Source: an uncultured Muribaculaceae bacterium (GTDB taxonomy: Bacteria > Bacteroidota > Bacteroidia > Bacteroidales > Muribaculaceae). From it: DNA of 64,000 nucleotides. Both the position numbers and the translations under genes were made by a program. Every line of letters begins with the position of its first letter. The stretch's first letter is position 1. Shown here piece by piece: positions 53,970 through 62,171 of the stretch. The stretch is taken from positions 29,655 to 93,654 of the forward strand of contig CAJTRS010000004.1 in assembly GCA_910578805.1 (NCBI GenBank). The letters run 5' to 3'. The notes under the pieces are model-generated. The model saw only the letters and a list, made by a program, of their open reading frames with translations, searched no databases and was not told where the DNA came from.

Positions 53970-54299
53970 ATGTTATTTAATTTCATCATGCTCAACGCCG
54001 TATCCGGCGGCAGCGGTATGGCCAATCTGCTGATGATTGTGGCCATTATAGTCATTTTCTATTTCTTTATGGTGCGTCCCCAGCAGAAAAAGCAGAAAGA
54101 GATACGTAAGTTCCGCGAAGGAATTCAGGAAGGTCAGAAAGTCGTGACTGCAGGAGGCATCTATGGCAAGGTCCGCAAAATAAAAGACACCTCATTCTCT
54201 ATAGAAATTGCCCCTAACGTGTGCATCACTGTGGATAAAGGTTCGGTATATCCCTCTGCTCAAGAAGCCCAGACCGAATCTGACGCTGACAAGAAATAA
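53970..54299 (+). CDS. yajC: Preprotein translocase accessory subunit YajC
   Basis: A 109-residue single-span membrane protein that associates with SecDF. One hydrophobic helix (about 18-37) is followed by the family signature FFMVRPQQKKQKE and the small cytoplasmic domain with VVTAGGIYGKV. An in-frame ATG at 53988 is an alternative start. The nusB-yajC-ybbR-coaE order is one I know from other Bacteroidales. Confidence 0.95.
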   Translation: MLFNFIMLNAVSGGSGMANLLMIVAIIVIFYFFMVRPQQKKQKEIRKFREGIQEGQKVVTAGGIYGKVRKIKDTSFSIEIAPNVCITVDKGSVYPSAQEAQTESDADKK

Positions 54300-54312
54300 A
54301 TATATTTATGTA

Positions 54313-54328
54313 CCGGAAAATGTTCCGG
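54313..54328 (+). terminator. Hairpin after yajC
   Basis: CCGGAA and TTCCGG form a perfect 6 bp stem with a 4 nt loop 13 bp after yajC. No T-run follows directly. Confidence 0.4.
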
Positions 54329-54343
54329 CATATCTGAATCATA

Positions 54344-54375
54344 CAGGGCGCTCTACAGGGCGTCCCTGCTTTTTT
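54344..54375 (+). terminator. Likely rho-independent terminator between yajC and the YbbR gene
   Basis: AGGGCG pairs with CGTCCCT (one bulged base) around a 10 nt loop and is followed by GCTTTTTT. It would end or attenuate the nusB-yajC transcript before the YbbR-like gene. Confidence 0.5.
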
Positions 54376-54394
54376 AAGGACCCTTTTTAGCGAC

Positions 54395-55384
54395 ATGGGA
54401 ATCAAGACAAGACTACATGATACAATGGTGCGCATGAAATTGCTCGCGCACTCGGCTCGAGGCAAGGATCTGCTGCTTTATGCGATGTGCGTGGTGGCTG
54501 CTTTTGTGTTCTGGCTGTTTCTTTCACTCGATGGTGAAGTCCAGCGCGATTATGAGTTGCCGCTAAAGATAGAAAATATGCCGGACAAGACGGTGGCTCT
54601 TGACAGGTGGCCGAAGGACATAGCCGTGACGGTGCAGGGCAAAGGCTGGCAGTTTGTAAGATATGCGTGGGGCGAAATGCCGCCCTTGAAGATATCTTAT
54701 AAGGATTTTGCCGGTGAAGAAGGGGTGTTCAGAATGTCAAAAACCAAGATTGAAAGTCGGATTCATGACTATTTCGGACAAAATGTGTCGGTGCTCAGCA
54801 CACGTCCGGATTCAATAGTGGTGCATACGACCAATAAACCCGGCAAACGGGTTAAAGTGATAATAGACGCCGACATAACACCGAGCTATCAGAGCATGAT
54901 AAGCGGTCCGATTACTGCCAATGTCGATTCTGTAACCCTTTATTCGCTGAACAGGATACCGGCTTCGGTAAAATCCGTTGAGACAATGCCGGTGAAAGAG
55001 TCGGGGCTTACCGACACTCTGTATATAAGGTCGGTGAGACTGAAACCGATTCCGGAGGTGAGAATGATTCCGGAAACTGTGGATATAACTATACCGGTGG
55101 AACCTCTTATTGCCAAGAAAAAGACTGTGACAATAAGTGTGATCAACGCTCCGGCCGATTGCAGGATAATTCTGTTTCCGTATTCGGTTGAAGTGTCATA
55201 TTTGGTTCCTATAAGCAAATACGGTACTGATATGCAGTTTAACGCATTTGTCAACTATAGGGATATCAGCCTCGAATCAAAGAGTGTGAAAGTGCACGTT
55301 AATTCCGAAAGTGATTTGTGCCGGAGTGTGACATTCTCGCCTGAGAGTGTGGATTACGTAATGGAATATTTCAATCAGCAATGA
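54395..55384 (+). CDS. YbbR-like (CdaR-type) membrane protein
   Basis: A 329-residue protein with one N-terminal transmembrane helix (about 29-46) and an outer part made of YbbR-type beta domains; the ENMPDKTVALDRWPKDIAVTVQG and RLKPIPEVRMIPETVDITIPV segments are repeat units. In Firmicutes CdaR regulates a c-di-AMP cyclase. In Bacteroidales the role is not settled, and no cyclase gene is adjacent here. It overlaps coaE by 4 bp (ATGA). Confidence 0.82.
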   Translation: MGIKTRLHDTMVRMKLLAHSARGKDLLLYAMCVVAAFVFWLFLSLDGEVQRDYELPLKIENMPDKTVALDRWPKDIAVTVQGKGWQFVRYAWGEMPPLKISYKDFAGEEGVFRMSKTKIESRIHDYFGQNVSVLSTRPDSIVVHTTNKPGKRVKVIIDADITPSYQSMISGPITANVDSVTLYSLNRIPASVKSVETMPVKESGLTDTLYIRSVRLKPIPEVRMIPETVDITIPVEPLIAKKKTVTISVINAPADCRIILFPYSVEVSYLVPISKYGTDMQFNAFVNYRDISLESKSVKVHVNSESDLCRSVTFSPESVDYVMEYFNQQ

Positions 55385-55956
55385 ATAGCCGAATAATAGC
55401 TGTAACCGGCGGTATCGGTGCCGGAAAAAGCGTGGTGTGCGGGATACTGAAGGTTATGGGGTATGAGGTATATGATTGTGACAGCCGTGCCCGGGCTATA
55501 ATGGAGGGTAACCCCGATATAGCCTTGCAGATATCGAGGGAAGTGTGTCACTCTGCAGTTACCCCTGACGGATTTATAGACAGGAGGATATTGTCGAAAA
55601 CTGTTTTCTCCGACCTCGAGTTGCTTGAAAAGCTCAATTCGATAGTTCACAGCTATGTGCGCAATGACATACGGGAATGGAGCTATGGGAAGTCAGTATG
55701 CTTTGTGGAAACAGCGATACTGTATCAAAGCGGACTTGACAGAATGGTGTCGAGGGTGTGGAACGTAACAGCGCCCGAGGCTGTTCGTGTGAGCAGGGTT
55801 ATGCTACGGAGTTGTCTTACAGAGCATGAAGTAAGACAGCGTATAGCCGCTCAGGATTCATTCAAGCCTCAAAATATCCATAGACATGTATGTCGCATAA
55901 TAAACGACGGAATTAAGCCTTTGCTTCCGCAGATAGAGGCTTTAATCAATCAGTAA
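55381..55956 (+). CDS. coaE: Dephospho-CoA kinase
   Basis: CoaE performs the last step of coenzyme A synthesis, phosphorylating the 3'-hydroxyl of dephospho-CoA. The 191-residue P-loop kinase has GGIGAGKSVV at the N-terminus, the DCDSRARAIM substrate site and VRQRIAAQ (lid/arginine region). It overlaps the YbbR gene by 4 bp and the convergent amidase gene by 15 bp. Confidence 0.95.
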   Translation: MNSRIIAVTGGIGAGKSVVCGILKVMGYEVYDCDSRARAIMEGNPDIALQISREVCHSAVTPDGFIDRRILSKTVFSDLELLEKLNSIVHSYVRNDIREWSYGKSVCFVETAILYQSGLDRMVSRVWNVTAPEAVRVSRVMLRSCLTEHEVRQRIAAQDSFKPQNIHRHVCRIINDGIKPLLPQIEALINQ

Positions 55957-56739
55957 ATCGAATTTGTCGGCATCGCGCCATGGAGCGAATCGTTCGCGGT
56001 CGGCGCGGAATGTATCTGCATCAAGAGTTGCATATATGGTGCCATCGGCACGGGTGTCGGCTATATCATCTCCCCAGTTATTGAATGCAAATGAATCGCC
56101 TGCCGGATAGTGGCCATATACATCGGAGCCTTCACGGTTGCAACCCAACACAAACGCCTGATTCTCTATGGCACGTGCAATAAGCAGATGTTTCCACGCA
56201 AAAACTCTTGCATGAGCCCAGTTGGCCGGAACTATGAGCACATCATAATTATTTGCTACAGCGCGGTTCCATACCGGAAAGCGTAGGTCATAACATATTG
56301 ACATTTTCAAGTTCCAGCTTTTGTAATTTATGACAGGGGATTTCTCGTTGCCTGCGGTAAGTATCCGGCTTTCACCTCCGTAACGGAACAGATGCCGCTT
56401 GTTGTAAAAAACCACATTGCCTTTGTCGTCGATCATAAAGCCGCGGTTGTAGTACCGGCCATTGTCAACTGCTGTAAATCCGCCCCATATGGCCGTCTGT
56501 TTTTCCGAAGCCCATGTGCGTAGGGTCGATATCGTGTGACCGTCATTGGGTTCGGCTATGGATTTGAGCAGTTTCACATCGGAAGTAAAACCTGTGTTGA
56601 ACATTTCAGGCAAGACGATCAGATCAGTATCGGAATCAACCCGATCTGTCAATTTCTTTGCGGTGATAAGATTCTCTTCTGTTTTACCTAATTGAATATC
56701 GATAGGTATAAGTGCGATTTTGAGGTTTCTGTCAGGCAT
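55942..56739 (-). CDS. Nitrilase-superfamily amidohydrolase (omega-amidase-like)
   Basis: A 265-residue carbon-nitrogen hydrolase. The catalytic triad is visible: Glu45 (LPEMFNTGF), Lys114 (YNKRHLF) and Cys149 (SICYDLRFP). The NTGFT and KRHLF patterns resemble YafV/omega-amidase proteins, which clear alpha-ketoglutaramate in metabolite repair. Cytoplasmic, as no signal is seen. Last gene of the thrC transcript; it follows the acyltransferase by 11 bp. Confidence 0.9.
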   Translation of the reverse strand: MPDRNLKIALIPIDIQLGKTEENLITAKKLTDRVDSDTDLIVLPEMFNTGFTSDVKLLKSIAEPNDGHTISTLRTWASEKQTAIWGGFTAVDNGRYYNRGFMIDDKGNVVFYNKRHLFRYGGESRILTAGNEKSPVINYKSWNLKMSICYDLRFPVWNRAVANNYDVLIVPANWAHARVFAWKHLLIARAIENQAFVLGCNREGSDVYGHYPAGDSFAFNNWGDDIADTRADGTIYATLDADTFRADRERFAPWRDADKFDLLID

Positions 56740-56750
56740 GTAACGAGCGG

Positions 56751-57293
56751 TCAGTCGGTAGAAAATTTTTCGGGATATTTGCCGGTGAATCCACGATAAT
56801 AATTCTTGATTTCTATTATATCGGCATCTATGTCACCGGTAGGCGTAAACTCTTGTGTGATAGAGACTTCTTTTTTGCGAAAGTCAATGGCGCCGAGCAT
56901 TATGGGCACATTGGCCTGTCGGGCTATGCGAAGGAAGCCGGTGTGCCATTTGTCGGTGCGGCTGCGAGTACCTTCGGGAGTTATGGCGAGGACGATCCGG
57001 TCAGATGTGTTGAATTTGTTTACGATGGTATCGACGAGTGATGCACTCTTTTTACGCCGAGGTACCGGAATGCCTCCTATTGCCTTGAAAAAACAACCCA
57101 AAGGGAAGAAAAACCAGGATTCTTTCATTAGAAAACCGGCCTTGCGCCCAACGGAGGCATAAGCAAGTTTACCTATGATAAAGTCCCAGTTGCTGGTATG
57201 TGGAGCCACACATATTATGCACTTAGGATAGTCGGGGACTGTAATGTTTACTTTCCAACCGGCTATCCTAAGCAGGGTTCTACTTATGTTCAT
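56751..57293 (-). CDS. PlsC-like 1-acylglycerol-3-phosphate acyltransferase
   Basis: A 180-residue protein of the PlsC acyltransferase family. The catalytic HxxxxD motif is HTSNWD (His32, Asp37), followed by GGIPVPR and the phosphate-binding PEGTRSR. Members add the second acyl chain in phospholipid synthesis or acylate other lipids. Its short length, with little N-terminal membrane sequence, leaves the exact acceptor open. It overlaps the preceding small gene by one base. Confidence 0.85.
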   Translation of the reverse strand: MNISRTLLRIAGWKVNITVPDYPKCIICVAPHTSNWDFIIGKLAYASVGRKAGFLMKESWFFFPLGCFFKAIGGIPVPRRKKSASLVDTIVNKFNTSDRIVLAITPEGTRSRTDKWHTGFLRIARQANVPIMLGAIDFRKKEVSITQEFTPTGDIDADIIEIKNYYRGFTGKYPEKFSTD

Positions 57294-57658
57294 TATTTGG
57301 CATTGGCTATTTTTTTGTTCATCTCACGTTGTGCTTCCGGAAGGAGAGCGTTCATGGATTTAACAACTGATGCCACATGTTTGTTGAATTCCTGATAAAA
57401 AACCTTGTAGGCATTGCGGTAATATGCACCGGACGCTTTGTTATAAGCCTTTAATGACTCGAATTCACGAGGAGTCTTGTCAAATGAAAAAGATACGTTT
57501 TTAAGCGAATTTTCCTGGAGTTCGGCTATTTCGCATACCAGCATGTTCATCTTTTCGGTGTCAATGCCCTCAACATAGTCACGTGAAAGTATGCACTCCA
57601 CGGCAAGTTCGCCGCAAATATACCTGATCTGTTTCTTTAGGTTACGTTTGTTTGCCAT
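57293..57658 (-). CDS. Hypothetical protein, 121 residues
   Basis: I do not recognise a named family. The protein is soluble, lysine-rich and probably all-helical, starting KRNLKKQIRYICGELAVECI and ending in a charged helix. It has cysteines near 15 and 22. It is tightly placed between thrC (8 bp) and the acyltransferase gene (1 bp overlap), which supports it being a real gene; similar small proteins occur in Bacteroidales. No function is proposed. Confidence 0.75.
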   Translation of the reverse strand: MANKRNLKKQIRYICGELAVECILSRDYVEGIDTEKMNMLVCEIAELQENSLKNVSFSFDKTPREFESLKAYNKASGAYYRNAYKVFYQEFNKHVASVVKSMNALLPEAQREMNKKIANAK

Positions 57659-57666
57659 AATTCTGA

Positions 57667-58980
57667 TTATTTTGTGTTAGACGAATATTCTAATAATAAA
57701 TTTTTCAATGCCGGAAATGTGGGAGATATAGTTGTTATGTGTGGTAGATTACGGTGTTGCATAGAGTCGTTTTGTGACTTATGCGGAGATAACATCAACG
57801 GTTTTCCGAGTATCTGTTCAAGTTTATCGGCATATTTCATCGGGTGTGCCGTAGCCATGAATACTCCGGTTTCACCGAAATGCATGTTTTCGTAAAGCGC
57901 ACGGCATGCCATGGCGCTGTTTCTATCCATCAGATAACCGCTACGGTTGTACGTATCGCGAATCTGAGATGCGACATCTTGTTCGCTGAATGTGTGACAA
58001 TCTACAAGTGTGGATAATTCCGGCATTTCCGATAAAATGCGGTTAATACGGGCTGGGTTGTTGCCAAGATTTCTTACATCGGTGTCTTTTAGAGTCGAGA
58101 TACCACCGTTGAGGTGTCGCCACAATCGTTCGTTGCCGTATCCCGTGGCCATAATCCGGCTTATTGGCAAACCCATTCGTTTGGCATAGAGTGCGGCTGT
58201 GAAATTGCCAAGATTTCCACACGGTGTGGCCACGGCTATTCTCTCGGGGTTTTCGCCTGCGGCAACCAGACGGGCGTAGGCATGGAAGAAAAAGAATGTC
58301 TGAGGCAAAAGTCGTGCTATGTTGATCGAATTGGCCGATGTCAGAGACAGATGTCTGTTCAGTTCGCGGTCGTTATATGCTTTACGCGCCATTTCCATGC
58401 AGGTGTCAAAGTCACCTCTAACCTCTACAGGTACGATATTGGAGGGTAGTGAGTGTATGCGGTCGCCATATACGTGGCGCAAAGTACCTTTGGGCGAAAG
58501 AACAAACACTCTGACATCGGAAAGACCTCCGAAAGCATCGACTACAGCGCAGCCGGTGTCGCCGGAAGTGGTCACAAGCACATTCAGACCGTTGATAGCC
58601 CCGGTGTCGGTTGTACGGAAGTAATCAAGAAGATGTGCCATGAACCGCGTGCCGATATCCTTGAATGATTTTGTGGGTCCGTGAAACAATTCCAATGCAT
58701 AAATGTTGTTGTCAATCTTCACCAAGGGGATATCGAATGATAATGTATCTTTTACGATGTCATTGATTTTCGCAGGATCGATATCGGAGCCGAACAGTAC
58801 AGAGCCTACCACGTAGGCTATTTCGGCAAGGGTCATTTCTGAAATATTATTGAATAAAGCCCGAGGAATATCTGGAATCGATTCAGGTATATATACTCCC
58901 GAATCCGGAGCCGTGCTATGAGTCACTGCTTCATACAGGCTTACACTATTATCGGGATTTTTTGTGCTGTAATATCTCAT
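57667..58980 (-). CDS. thrC: Threonine synthase
   Basis: ThrC converts O-phosphohomoserine to threonine with PLP. The 437-residue protein shows the N-terminal MRYYSTKNPD, the PLP lysine in GPTKSFKDIGTRF, the TSGDTGCA phosphate loop and TPCGNLGNFTAALYAKRMGLP. The start at 58980 is preferred; an in-frame ATG at 59001 is only a few bases from the predicted transcription start. It leads a four-gene transcript: thrC, the hypothetical gene, the plsC-like gene, then the amidase gene. Confidence 0.95.
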   Translation of the reverse strand: MRYYSTKNPDNSVSLYEAVTHSTAPDSGVYIPESIPDIPRALFNNISEMTLAEIAYVVGSVLFGSDIDPAKINDIVKDTLSFDIPLVKIDNNIYALELFHGPTKSFKDIGTRFMAHLLDYFRTTDTGAINGLNVLVTTSGDTGCAVVDAFGGLSDVRVFVLSPKGTLRHVYGDRIHSLPSNIVPVEVRGDFDTCMEMARKAYNDRELNRHLSLTSANSINIARLLPQTFFFFHAYARLVAAGENPERIAVATPCGNLGNFTAALYAKRMGLPISRIMATGYGNERLWRHLNGGISTLKDTDVRNLGNNPARINRILSEMPELSTLVDCHTFSEQDVASQIRDTYNRSGYLMDRNSAMACRALYENMHFGETGVFMATAHPMKYADKLEQILGKPLMLSPHKSQNDSMQHRNLPHITTISPTFPALKNLLLEYSSNTK

Positions 58981-59011
58981 GATGTCTCTGTGATGCACCA
59001 TTATTTAATAG

Positions 59012-59042
59012 CAAAGATAGAATATTAACCGGTATAAAGCAA
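59012..59042 (-). promoter_or_regulatory. Full promoter of thrC operon
   Basis: Minus strand TTG (59040-59042), 20 bp spacer, TATCTTTG (59012-59019). Start near 59005. Confidence 0.65.
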
Positions 59043-59106
59043 TCCAGGTTTGTGAAATATTTTGTAAGTTTGTGAAAAATAATAATCCAGATACTTTGAA
59101 TCAGTA

Positions 59107-60882
59107 ATGAAAACTCTCAAATTGTTACCCTTTGGTCTTGCTCTATTGAGCGCTTGTGGAACCTCCACAGATGAAATAGTTGTAAATGTGGCTGATTACG
59201 GCATAATGCCAGACAGTGGCAATGATTGTACCTATAGGGTCAATCATGTGATTGATTCCATATCAGGGGTCAATCCCGGAGAAAAACTCACGTTCCGGTT
59301 CTCGGCCGGTCGCTATGACTTTTATCCTTCTGACAGTCTGACGAAAGAATACTATATATCAAATCATGACCAGGTCAACCCCAAATATGTGGGTATAGCA
59401 CTTGAAGGCCGGAATAATATGACTATTGACGGGGGGGGAGCCGATTTCATATTTCATGGACGAATGTTGCCTGTTGCTCTCATAGAATCCGACAGTTGCT
59501 CTCTTAAAAATTTCAGTATAGATTTCGAACAGCCACATATAGTTCAGGTAACCATTGTTGACAATGATACGGTTAACGGTATCATTTCCTATAGGCCTGA
59601 ACCATGGGTCAAGTATGAGGTAATAGACAGTGTTTTTACGGTTTCGGGTGAAGGTTGGTCTCATGAACCGTGTGCTGGCATAGCGTTTGAACCGGAAACA
59701 AAACATATGGTTTACCGGACCAGTGATTTTTCCGTAGGAACACGCGGAGCCGTGGAATCGGCGCCAGGGGTGATAACCGCTCCATGGAATAATCCGAGAT
59801 TGGTCGCCGGCACGAAAGTGGTCATGCGCACTTATGGCCGTCCATGTCCGGGCATATTCATAGCTGATGACCGCGATATCAATATAGAGAATGTTAAGGT
59901 ACATTATGCCGAAGGTATGGGTCTGTTGGCTCAGATGTCTGAAAATATAACTCTTGAAAAATTCAGTGTATGTCTGCGTGGAGACGATGATCCGCGGTAT
60001 TTCACCACTCAGGCTGATGCCACTCATTTTTCAGCATGTAAGGGTGAAATAGTCTCGGTAGGCGGTTTGTATGAAGGCATGATGGACGATGCGATAAACG
60101 TGCACGGGACATATTTGAAAATCAAGAACAAACTTGACAGTGTGACTGTTGTAGGACAATATATGCACCATCAGGCTTATGGATTCCGCTGGGGAGAACC
60201 AGGTGATTCGGTGCAATTTATAGCATCACAGACAATGGAGCTTGTCGGAGATAAGAACACCATAGCTGCGATATCGCCTTATGATTGTACGGAAACGGCC
60301 GGAGCAAAGGAATTCAAGATCACATTCTCGTCACCGTTACCACAATCGTTAAATCCTGATTCGGCAAGTTTCGGCATAGAGAATCTTGAATGGACCCCAT
60401 CGGTGTTATTTGCCGACAATGTGGTGCGCAACAACAGAGCCCGCGGTGCTTTGTTCAGTACGCCGCGAAGAGTTGTAGCGGAGAATAATTTGTTTGATCA
60501 CACGTCAGGAACTGCAATATTGCTTTGTGGGGACTGCAACGGCTGGTTTGAGACCGGAGCATGCCGCGATGTGGTGATCAGAGGGAATAAATTCATAAAT
60601 GCGCTTACCAATATGTTTCAGTTTACCAATGCTGTAATATCAATATATCCCGAAATACCCGATCTTGATTCGCAGAAAAAATATTTTCACAGCGGTATCA
60701 CGATTACAGGCAATGAATTTGACACATTCGATATTCCTCTCCTTTATGCCAAATCCGTTGACGGATTGGTATTCAAGGATAATGTGGTAAAGCACAATGA
60801 CAAATATAAGCCGTTTCACTGGAATAATCAGCCGGTATTGCTTGAGCGAGTGATAAATGCCGATATTAATACTATGGATTAA
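59107..60882 (+). CDS. GH110 exo-alpha-1,3-galactosidase lipoprotein
   Basis: A 591-residue lipoprotein (lipobox LLSAC, Cys17) with a right-handed parallel beta-helix. GH110 enzymes remove terminal alpha-1,3-linked galactose from blood-group B and, in one subfamily, linear alpha-Gal glycans, with inversion. Family features seen: EYYISNHDQVNPK, TIDGGGADFIFHGRMLP, QADATHFSACKG and YEGMMDDAINVHGTYLK; the Asp-Asp of MMDD matches the catalytic-region aspartates. Whether it acts on branched B antigen only or also on linear alpha-Gal cannot be read here. It is the first of three tightly packed genes. No clear consensus promoter is seen. Confidence 0.87.
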   Translation: MKTLKLLPFGLALLSACGTSTDEIVVNVADYGIMPDSGNDCTYRVNHVIDSISGVNPGEKLTFRFSAGRYDFYPSDSLTKEYYISNHDQVNPKYVGIALEGRNNMTIDGGGADFIFHGRMLPVALIESDSCSLKNFSIDFEQPHIVQVTIVDNDTVNGIISYRPEPWVKYEVIDSVFTVSGEGWSHEPCAGIAFEPETKHMVYRTSDFSVGTRGAVESAPGVITAPWNNPRLVAGTKVVMRTYGRPCPGIFIADDRDINIENVKVHYAEGMGLLAQMSENITLEKFSVCLRGDDDPRYFTTQADATHFSACKGEIVSVGGLYEGMMDDAINVHGTYLKIKNKLDSVTVVGQYMHHQAYGFRWGEPGDSVQFIASQTMELVGDKNTIAAISPYDCTETAGAKEFKITFSSPLPQSLNPDSASFGIENLEWTPSVLFADNVVRNNRARGALFSTPRRVVAENNLFDHTSGTAILLCGDCNGWFETGACRDVVIRGNKFINALTNMFQFTNAVISIYPEIPDLDSQKKYFHSGITITGNEFDTFDIPLLYAKSVDGLVFKDNVVKHNDKYKPFHWNNQPVLLERVINADINTMD

Positions 60883-60896
60883 ATTCGTTGTCCGAT

Positions 60897-61646
60897 ATGT
60901 ACCGATGTATTATTCTGTTGTTGGTTTCCGTTTTTCCGGCGTGTATCTTGTCACAGATGCCGGTAAAAATGATGACTTACAACATACATGCCGGAGTGGG
61001 TAATGACACCATACGCGATCTGCCAAGGATTGCCGGCGTGATTAACGGAGAGAATCCCGATGTGGTTGCTATCCAGGAAACGGACAGCCTGACGGTAAGG
61101 AGTGGCAAGGTATATCAACTTGGTGAGCTTGCCTCATTGACCGGAATGAAACCTTATTTTGCTCCGGCTATAGATTTTGACGGAGGGAAGTACGGGATCG
61201 GCATATTGTCAAAGGAAGAGCCTATTGCCGTAAAACGCATTGCGCTTCCCGGACGAGAGGAAGCCAGGGTGCTCATAGTGGCGGAATATCCTGAATATCT
61301 GTTTTGCTGCACACATCTGAGTCTTTCCGAACCGGATCGTATAGCATCGGCCATTATAATCAATGGTCTGGCTGAAGTTACCGATAAACCCATATTTCTT
61401 GCCGGAGATTTGAATTCCACACCTGATGATGGGGTGATAGGGATTCTTAGCCGGCAGTTTCGAATGCTGACTGACAGGTTCACTCCGACATATCCATCGG
61501 ATAATCCGGCAGAGACTCTTGATTATGTTATGGTGGCCAACGGGCAGAGTGTCACATCTGGAGCTTCGGTGTTAAACGAACCCGAAGCTTCGGATCATCG
61601 CCCTGTTTCTGTAAACGTATATTTAACAACAAAAAATGAACAATAA
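60897..61646 (+). CDS. Exported endonuclease/exonuclease/phosphatase-family protein
   Basis: A 249-residue protein with a signal peptide (about 1-19). The EEP fold is recognised from TYNIHAGVG, IQETDS (metal Glu), CTHLSLS, LAGDLNSTP (Asp-x-Asn), LDYVMV and the final SDHRPV. Such exported members are often annotated as phosphodiesterases acting on lipid, nucleic acid or sugar phosphates; the substrate is unknown. ATG at 60897 is used; TTG at 60888 is an in-frame alternative. It sits 14 bp after the GH110 gene and overlaps the mutarotase gene. Confidence 0.87.
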   Translation: MYRCIILLLVSVFPACILSQMPVKMMTYNIHAGVGNDTIRDLPRIAGVINGENPDVVAIQETDSLTVRSGKVYQLGELASLTGMKPYFAPAIDFDGGKYGIGILSKEEPIAVKRIALPGREEARVLIVAEYPEYLFCCTHLSLSEPDRIASAIIINGLAEVTDKPIFLAGDLNSTPDDGVIGILSRQFRMLTDRFTPTYPSDNPAETLDYVMVANGQSVTSGASVLNEPEASDHRPVSVNVYLTTKNEQ

Positions 61647-62028
61647 TATGACAGACGGTTACATGGTTAAGCAGTATAACCGACCGGTAAAACGCTATTG
61701 CCAGACTCTTGATTTGAGAGATAATCCGGAACTTATTGCCGAGTACAGAAAACGGCATGGTCACGATCATGTGTGGCGCGAGATTCTTGACGGCATACGT
61801 GAGGTGGGAATTTTGGAAATGGAGATATATATTCTCGGAACCAGACTTGTGATGATAGTGGAGACTCCATTGGATTTTGATTGGGATTCGGCCATGGCGC
61901 GTCTGAATACATTGCCGCGTCAGTCGGAATGGGAAGAATATATGTCGATATTCCAGAAAGCCGAGCCGGGAATGAGTTCGTCTGAAAAATGGCGTATGAT
62001 GGAAAGAATGTTTTATTTATACGATTAG
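61636..62028 (+). CDS. L-rhamnose/L-fucose mutarotase-family protein
   Basis: A 130-residue protein of the DUF718/RhaM family, which interconverts alpha and beta anomers of 6-deoxy sugars. Seen: RYCQTLDLRDNPELIAEYR, the RHGHDHVWREI histidine cluster and YILGTRLVMIVE. Members act on L-rhamnose or L-fucose. Beside a GH110 enzyme, fucose (present in blood-group B antigen) is the more attractive substrate, but this is inference. The start overlaps the previous gene by 11 bp; ATG at 61648 is an alternative. Confidence 0.85.
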   Translation: MNNNMTDGYMVKQYNRPVKRYCQTLDLRDNPELIAEYRKRHGHDHVWREILDGIREVGILEMEIYILGTRLVMIVETPLDFDWDSAMARLNTLPRQSEWEEYMSIFQKAEPGMSSSEKWRMMERMFYLYD

Positions 62029-62134
62029 GGATAGTTTGGAATTAATCTACATATAACGTATTGTTATATTGGTGTATAGATATATCATTGTTGTAAATTT
62101 TGTTTGGACGTTTTCTAAATTGATGTTTTTTACA

Positions 62135-62142
62135 TAACTTTG
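62135..62142 (+). promoter_or_regulatory. -7 box of the TonB-dependent receptor gene
   Basis: TAACTTTG, an exact consensus match 30 bp before the start codon, so the receptor gene is transcribed separately from the GH110 cluster. Confidence 0.5.
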
Positions 62143-62171
62143 CGTCCGATTTCCAACAATGTTATATTTTT

